Shown here: positions 59,784-64,000 of the stretch, one piece after another
Layout of the letters: every line of letters starts with the position of its first letter
How positions within the stretch are numbered: the stretch's first letter is position 1
Origin: Mesorhizobium kowhaii
Lineage (GTDB): Bacteria > Pseudomonadota > Alphaproteobacteria > Rhizobiales > Rhizobiaceae
Reading direction: 5' to 3'
Assembly (NCBI RefSeq): GCF_003253745.1
Contig: NZ_MZXV01000050.1
Coordinates: 1-64,000 of the forward strand
Length of the DNA: 64,000 bases
Position numbers and translations under genes: made by a program
The notes under the pieces: generated by a model
What the model was told of the DNA's origin: nothing
The model's input: only the letters and a program-made list of their open reading frames with translations
Databases searched by the model: none

Positions 59784-62700
59784 CTATCGAAAGTCCCTTG
59801 TTTTCACCTTGATCGGCTCAACCTGCAGCGTGGGATCGACGAGGTCCCGTGGCCGGAGACCCTTCGGCATGCTTCGCGGATCGAGTCCGGGCCCACCATG
59901 ATGGGCTTCGTCGCCCCGCCCATGCGGAAGCGGAAACGGCGTCTCGCGATTGCCCACACTGGCGAGTTCCCCCGAAAGGTCGGTGAGGGAATGGGCGACG
60001 AGGTGGACCACGTCGCCCTCCCGCTGAATCTTGCCCCGGACAGCAAGCATCGAAGAGGAGAGCAGGACGCGGCGGAACTTCTCGAAGACCTTGACCCAGA
60101 CGACGACATTGGCGGCGCCAGTCTCGTCTTCCATTGTCAGGAACATCACGCCCTTGGCCGAGCCCGGCCGCTGGCGGACCAGGACAAGGCCCGCCGCCTC
60201 CAGCCAGTGGCCATCACGCGCCTGCATTGCGTCGCGGCAGGTGACGATGCGACGGCGGGCAAGATCAGCGCGCAGGAAGGACAGCGGGTGGTTTCGGAGG
60301 GTCAGTCCGACGTGACCGTAGTCCTCGACGACTTCCCGGCCGGCCGTCATCGGCCGCAGCACCAAGGCCGGTTCATGGATTTCCGAGATTGTCTTCTGTT
60401 CACGGGCCGAGGCCGCGGCAAAGAGGGGCAGGGGCTCGTCCCGCAGCCCCTTGAGCGCCCATAGCGCCTCGCGGCGCGCCAGGCCCAGATTGGGACGGAA
60501 GGCATCGGCCTCGGCGAGTTGGACCAGAGATGCCGCCGGCACACTCGCGCGATGCCAAAGATCGTCGATGGAAGCGCACGCCTCGTCAGCCCGGGCTGCA
60601 ACGATCGCGGCAGCATCGGCATTGGCCAGCCCCTTGACCATACGCAGACCAAGCCGGACCGCGAAGCGTCCATCGTCGCCCATCGGTTCCAGCGTGCAGT
60701 CCCATCGGCTCGCATTGATGCAGACGGGTCGGATTTCGACCCCGTGGGCCTGCGCATCGCGCACGATCTGGGCCGGCAGGTAAAAGCCCATCGGCTGGGA
60801 ATTGAGCAGCGCGCAGCAGAAGACATCGGGATGGTGGCATTTCATCCAGCTCGAGGCGTAGGCGATAAGGGCGAAGCTGGCGGCATGGCTCTCGGGGAAG
60901 CCGTAGCTGCCGAACCCTTCGAGCTGCTTGAAAGTGGTCGCGGCGAATTCCGGCGTGTAGCCATTGGCGATCATGCCGCCGATCAGCTTGTCGCGGAACT
61001 TGCTAACGCCGCCGGTGTGCTTGAACGTCGCCATGGCGCGGCGCAACTGGTCGGCCTCGCCGGCACTGAAGCCGGCGCAGACCATGGCTACCTGCATGGC
61101 CTGCTCCTGGAAAAGAGGGACGCCAAGGGTTTTGCCGAGTACGCGCTCGAGCTCGGGGGTCGGGAACTCGACCGGCTCCTTGCCCTCCCGGCGACGAAGA
61201 TAGGGGTGGACCATGTCGCCCTGGATCGGGCCGGGGCGCACGATGGCGACCTCTACGACGAGGTCATAGAAGGTCCGCGGCTTGATGCGGGGCAGCATCG
61301 ACATCTGGGCGCGGCTCTCGATCTGGAAGACCCCGATCGTGTCCGCCTTGCGGATCATGGCGTAGGTCGCCGGGTCTTCGGCAGGGATGGTGGCTAGGTC
61401 GAGGGTCATGCCCTTGTGCTCGGCCAAGAGGTCGAAGCTGCGTTTCATGCAAGTGAGCATGCCGAGCGCCAGGACGTCGACCTTCATGAATTTGAGAATG
61501 TCGATGTCGTCCTTGTCCCACTCGATGACCTGGCGGTCGACCATGCGCGCCGGCTCGATCGGCACCAGGTCGTCGAGCCGGTCATTGGTGAGAACGAAGC
61601 CGCCTGGATGCTGCGACAGGTGCCGGGGTGTGCCTTCGAGTTGCTGCGCGAGTTCGAGCGTCAGCCGCAGCCGGCGATCGGCGAGGTTGAGATTGAGATC
61701 TTGGGCGCGCTTCTCGTCGATGCCCTCGCCGTGCCCCCAGACCTGCGATGAAAGCAGCTTGGTAAGGTCCTCGGGCAGGCCGAGAGCCTTGCCGATATCG
61801 CGGACAGCGCCCTTGGTATGATAGCGCACCACCGTCGAGCACAGCGCGCTGTGGTCGCGGCCATAGGTCTCGTAAACCCACTGCATGACAATCTCGCGCC
61901 GCTCGTGCTCGAAGTCGACATCGATATCCGGGGGCTCGTTGCGCTCCTGCGATACAAAGCGCTCAAACAGCAGGTTGTTGCGCTCCGGATCGATGCTGGT
62001 GATGCCCAGGACATAGCAGACGGCCGAGTTGGCGGCCGAGCCTCGGCCTTGGCACAAGATGTCCTTGCGGCGCGCAAACTGCACGATGACGTTCACAGTC
62101 AGGAAGTACGGTGCGTATTGCAGAATCTCGATCAGGCGCAGTTCGTGCTTGATGAGCGCCACGACCTTGTCAGGCACGCCCTCGGGATAACGCCGCTCCG
62201 CACCCTCCCAGGTGAGTTGTGCGAGCGCTTGCTGCGCCGTCAGCCCCGGCAGCATCTTCTCTTCGGGATATTGGTAGGCGAGTTCGTCGAGGGAGAAGCG
62301 GCATTGCCGGGCAATCTCGACGGTACGCGCGAGGGCTTCCGGGTAGCGCGAAAACAGTCGGGCCATTTCCTCGGGCGGCTTGAGATAGCGGTCAGCATGG
62401 CGCTCGCGCCGGAATCCCAGCTCGTCGATCGTGATGTTGTGACGAATGGCGGTCACCACGTCCTGGAGGATGCGCCGGCCGGGTTCGTGAAACAGAACGT
62501 CGTTCGTCACCACCGTCGGCACGCGCATTTGGGTGGCAAGGTTGGACAGTTCGTGCAGCCGGACCTGGTCGTTGGGCCGGCGGCGCAGGGTCAACGCCAG
62601 GTAGGCGCGATCGTTGAAGGTCTCCCGCAGGCGACGCAGTTGCAGCGCACAGGTGTCATCGGCCCGATCGGGGACGAGAACGGCGATCAGGCCCTCGGCA

Positions 62701-63050
62701 TAGTCAGCCAGATCGCTCCACTCGAGATGGCATTGCGCCTTGCCGCCGCGCTTCTTGCCCAGGGTCAGCAGCCGGCAAAGCCGGGAATAGGCGGCCCGAT
62801 CGGTGGGATAGACGAGCAGGGACATGCCGTCGACCAGATCGAGGCGGCAGCCGACGATGAGCCGAACGCCCGTGTCCTTGGCAGCCTGATGGGCCCGCAC
62901 GATGCCGGCCAGCGAATTGCGGTCGACGACAGCCAGGGCCTCGATGCCGAGCACGGCTGCCTGCGCGAACAGGTCGTCGCAAGAGCTGGCGCCGCGCAGA
63001 AACGAGAAGTGGCTTGTGACCTGCAATTCGGCATAGGACGGTCCGCTCAT
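59784..63050 (-). CDS. dnaE2: Error-prone DNA polymerase III alpha, DnaE2/ImuC
   Basis: A 1088-aa C-family polymerase. The PHP domain opens 'YAELQVTSHFSFLRGASSCDDLFAQAAVLGIEALAVVDRN'. Palm motifs include 'DILCQGRGSAANSAVCYVLGIT' and 'NEPPDIDVDFEHERREIVMQWVYETYGRDHSAL', with the catalytic DIDVDF aspartates. The C-terminus keeps an OB-fold region ('KGVMFLTMEDETGAANVVVW'). It lacks the longer tail of replicative DnaE. With ImuB it carries out SOS-induced translesion synthesis. Its ATG overlaps the imuB stop (ATGA). Confidence 0.94.
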   Translation of the reverse strand: MSGPSYAELQVTSHFSFLRGASSCDDLFAQAAVLGIEALAVVDRNSLAGIVRAHQAAKDTGVRLIVGCRLDLVDGMSLLVYPTDRAAYSRLCRLLTLGKKRGGKAQCHLEWSDLADYAEGLIAVLVPDRADDTCALQLRRLRETFNDRAYLALTLRRRPNDQVRLHELSNLATQMRVPTVVTNDVLFHEPGRRILQDVVTAIRHNITIDELGFRRERHADRYLKPPEEMARLFSRYPEALARTVEIARQCRFSLDELAYQYPEEKMLPGLTAQQALAQLTWEGAERRYPEGVPDKVVALIKHELRLIEILQYAPYFLTVNVIVQFARRKDILCQGRGSAANSAVCYVLGITSIDPERNNLLFERFVSQERNEPPDIDVDFEHERREIVMQWVYETYGRDHSALCSTVVRYHTKGAVRDIGKALGLPEDLTKLLSSQVWGHGEGIDEKRAQDLNLNLADRRLRLTLELAQQLEGTPRHLSQHPGGFVLTNDRLDDLVPIEPARMVDRQVIEWDKDDIDILKFMKVDVLALGMLTCMKRSFDLLAEHKGMTLDLATIPAEDPATYAMIRKADTIGVFQIESRAQMSMLPRIKPRTFYDLVVEVAIVRPGPIQGDMVHPYLRRREGKEPVEFPTPELERVLGKTLGVPLFQEQAMQVAMVCAGFSAGEADQLRRAMATFKHTGGVSKFRDKLIGGMIANGYTPEFAATTFKQLEGFGSYGFPESHAASFALIAYASSWMKCHHPDVFCCALLNSQPMGFYLPAQIVRDAQAHGVEIRPVCINASRWDCTLEPMGDDGRFAVRLGLRMVKGLANADAAAIVAARADEACASIDDLWHRASVPAASLVQLAEADAFRPNLGLARREALWALKGLRDEPLPLFAAASAREQKTISEIHEPALVLRPMTAGREVVEDYGHVGLTLRNHPLSFLRADLARRRIVTCRDAMQARDGHWLEAAGLVLVRQRPGSAKGVMFLTMEDETGAANVVVWVKVFEKFRRVLLSSSMLAVRGKIQREGDVVHLVAHSLTDLSGELASVGNRETPFPLPHGRGDEAHHGGPGLDPRSMPKGLRPRDLVDPTLQVEPIKVKTRDFR

Positions 63051-64000
63051 GCGAAGACCCCATGCAGGAACCACTTGTGCGAGCCGGTCTCGGGGTCTTC
63101 GCCATCGCCGGCGCGGTAGATCCAGAAGCGGTCTCCGGCCTCGTCCTCCACCTGAAAATAGTCCCGTACGGCAATCAGTTCGGCATCGCGCTGCCACCAT
63201 TCGCCAAACACGCGTTCGGGACCATCGGCGCGGGCAACGCGCCGCCGGATACCGCGCCAGCTGAACCAGACAGGCGGATGGTCGGGCAGCAGGGCCATGG
63301 TCTCGATGGGTTCGGGATGCGTCAGCAGACGCGGCGGGCGAGGCCATTCGCCCGGCCAGCTTGTCCCGTCATCGGGAGCCGTCGCCGCGATGCGGCGAGC
63401 CGAGCGCTCTGGTACATCACTCTCGACTGGGGAAAAGCGATAGAGCCGCTGTTCGCCGATGCGATTGGCGAGCGTGTCGATGAGATCGGTGATGTCCGGC
63501 TCCGGCTCCTCGACCAGCGAAGAGATGATCTGCCTGCTCGCGAACGGTTCGACGAGCGTCGCGGCGAGCGTCATCACCTCGATGCCGAAGCCGGGATCGA
63601 CGGTCTCGATGCGGTCGGAAAGGAGCCGGGTCAGCCGCTTGACATCGCGCACCGGCACGGCGGTGCCGGCGCGAATGGCTTCGATGCGGTTGTCAACGCG
63701 GTGAAACAGCAGGTCGAGCCGGCGAGCGCCGAGCCCCTTGGCCGCAAGCGCTTCGCAGAGCGCTGCGACGAGCTTGCCGGTGTAGCGGGCGATGGTGTCG
63801 GCGGCGCCGATTGGCTCGCCGAAGGCTCGACGCACCTCGATGAGTTCGGGAGACCGGATCGGCTCGAAGGGTTCGCTGCGCCGGCCCATGGCCTGGTCGA
63901 GACGGCGGCCGAGCTCTGCCCCGAAGCGCAGGGTGAGAGAGGCGCGCGGCGCCGCCTCGATTTCGCCCACCCGCTCGAAGCCGAGCGTGAGCAGGCCTTC
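63047..64000 (-). CDS. imuB: ImuB, inactive Y-family polymerase-like mutasome protein (5' end outside window)
   Basis: About 317 C-terminal residues are in the window; the frame is open at the right edge ('EGLLTLGFERVGEIEAAPRASLTLRFGAELGRRLDQAMGR'). The segment includes the little-finger region and the ImuB tail ('ERVFGEWWQRDAELIAVRDYFQVEDEAGDRFWIYR'). ImuB tethers DnaE2 to the sliding clamp but lacks polymerase activity. The usual third gene, imuA, would lie just outside. Confidence 0.9.
   Translation of the reverse strand, partial: EGLLTLGFERVGEIEAAPRASLTLRFGAELGRRLDQAMGRRSEPFEPIRSPELIEVRRAFGEPIGAADTIARYTGKLVAALCEALAAKGLGARRLDLLFHRVDNRIEAIRAGTAVPVRDVKRLTRLLSDRIETVDPGFGIEVMTLAATLVEPFASRQIISSLVEEPEPDITDLIDTLANRIGEQRLYRFSPVESDVPERSARRIAATAPDDGTSWPGEWPRPPRLLTHPEPIETMALLPDHPPVWFSWRGIRRRVARADGPERVFGEWWQRDAELIAVRDYFQVEDEAGDRFWIYRAGDGEDPETGSHKWFLHGVFA

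Noticed and set aside
1..64000. CRISPR arrays, tRNA and rRNA genes
   Set aside because: I found no regularly spaced repeats of CRISPR type and no tRNA- or rRNA-like stretches.

Overview
The window is GC-rich alphaproteobacterial DNA. RPA-type initiator, RlxS-type relaxase with a DUF3363 domain, DUF736/DUF2840/DUF2285 genes and a LuxR/LuxI pair next to a trb operon point to Rhizobiales (Hyphomicrobiales) or a close relative. No rRNA, tRNA, CRISPR array, transposase or integrase is visible, so the ends of the mobile element lie outside the window or are lost.

Layout. (1) 1-7.8 kb is a patchwork: an SDR 3' end, an MFS exporter with a SnoaL-like protein, a secreted endonuclease/exonuclease/phosphatase enzyme, a small HTH protein, a frameshifted GAPDH gene, a TetR regulator and a streptothricin-acetyltransferase-like GNAT. 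It carries scars: a DUF2274 3' relic fused to the GNAT, an IS200/IS605-like right end and a decayed aldehyde dehydrogenase. (2) 7.9-18.4 kb is a divergent uptake and catabolic regulon: a peptide-type ABC transporter and a C45 acyltransferase on the minus strand, and a GntR regulator, alpha/beta hydrolase, binding protein, cupin, nitrilase-family amidase and PaiB-like flavoprotein on the plus strand. Similar palindromes sit at both promoter regions. It looks like a system for importing and hydrolysing an amide or acylated amino compound. (3) 18.7-21.3 kb holds a LuxR/LuxI quorum-sensing pair and a LysR regulator facing the transfer genes. (4) 21.2-33.5 kb, minus strand, is the mating-pair-formation operon traG-copG-trbBCDEJ-trbK-trbLFGI-DUF2274. 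(5) 33.8-39.4 kb is a three-gene cassette with 4-nt overlaps: kinase-SF1 helicase, PLD nuclease-like protein and PP2C phosphatase. The first two match type I Mokosh anti-phage defence; the phosphatase is an apparent addition. (6) 39.6-48.4 kb is the DNA-processing and replication/partition operon: rlxS, an 85-aa unknown, lytic transglycosylase, DUF736, S26 peptidase, DUF2840, RHH, ParA, RepA with internal iterons, HTH, DUF2285 genes, XRE regulator and a second DUF736. (7) 49-57.1 kb is accessory backbone: acetyltransferase, small membrane proteins, DUF2493/SLOG, Toprim, ParB-like and DUF932, several with structured leaders. (8) 57.4-64 kb has an SRAP peptidase, an XRE regulator, a small secreted protein, and dnaE2 with a partial imuB of the SOS mutasome.

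How it works together. Quorum sensing probably gates transfer. TraG couples the RlxS-DNA complex to the Trb channel, while RepA, ParA, ParB and RHH proteins keep the excised form. The element carries defence and possibly mutagenesis cargo. Main leads: the defence cassette with a built-in phosphatase, two families of duplicated structured leaders (at 48.5/52.4 kb and 55.8/57.2 kb), origin-like iterons inside repA, and several decay or recombination scars.
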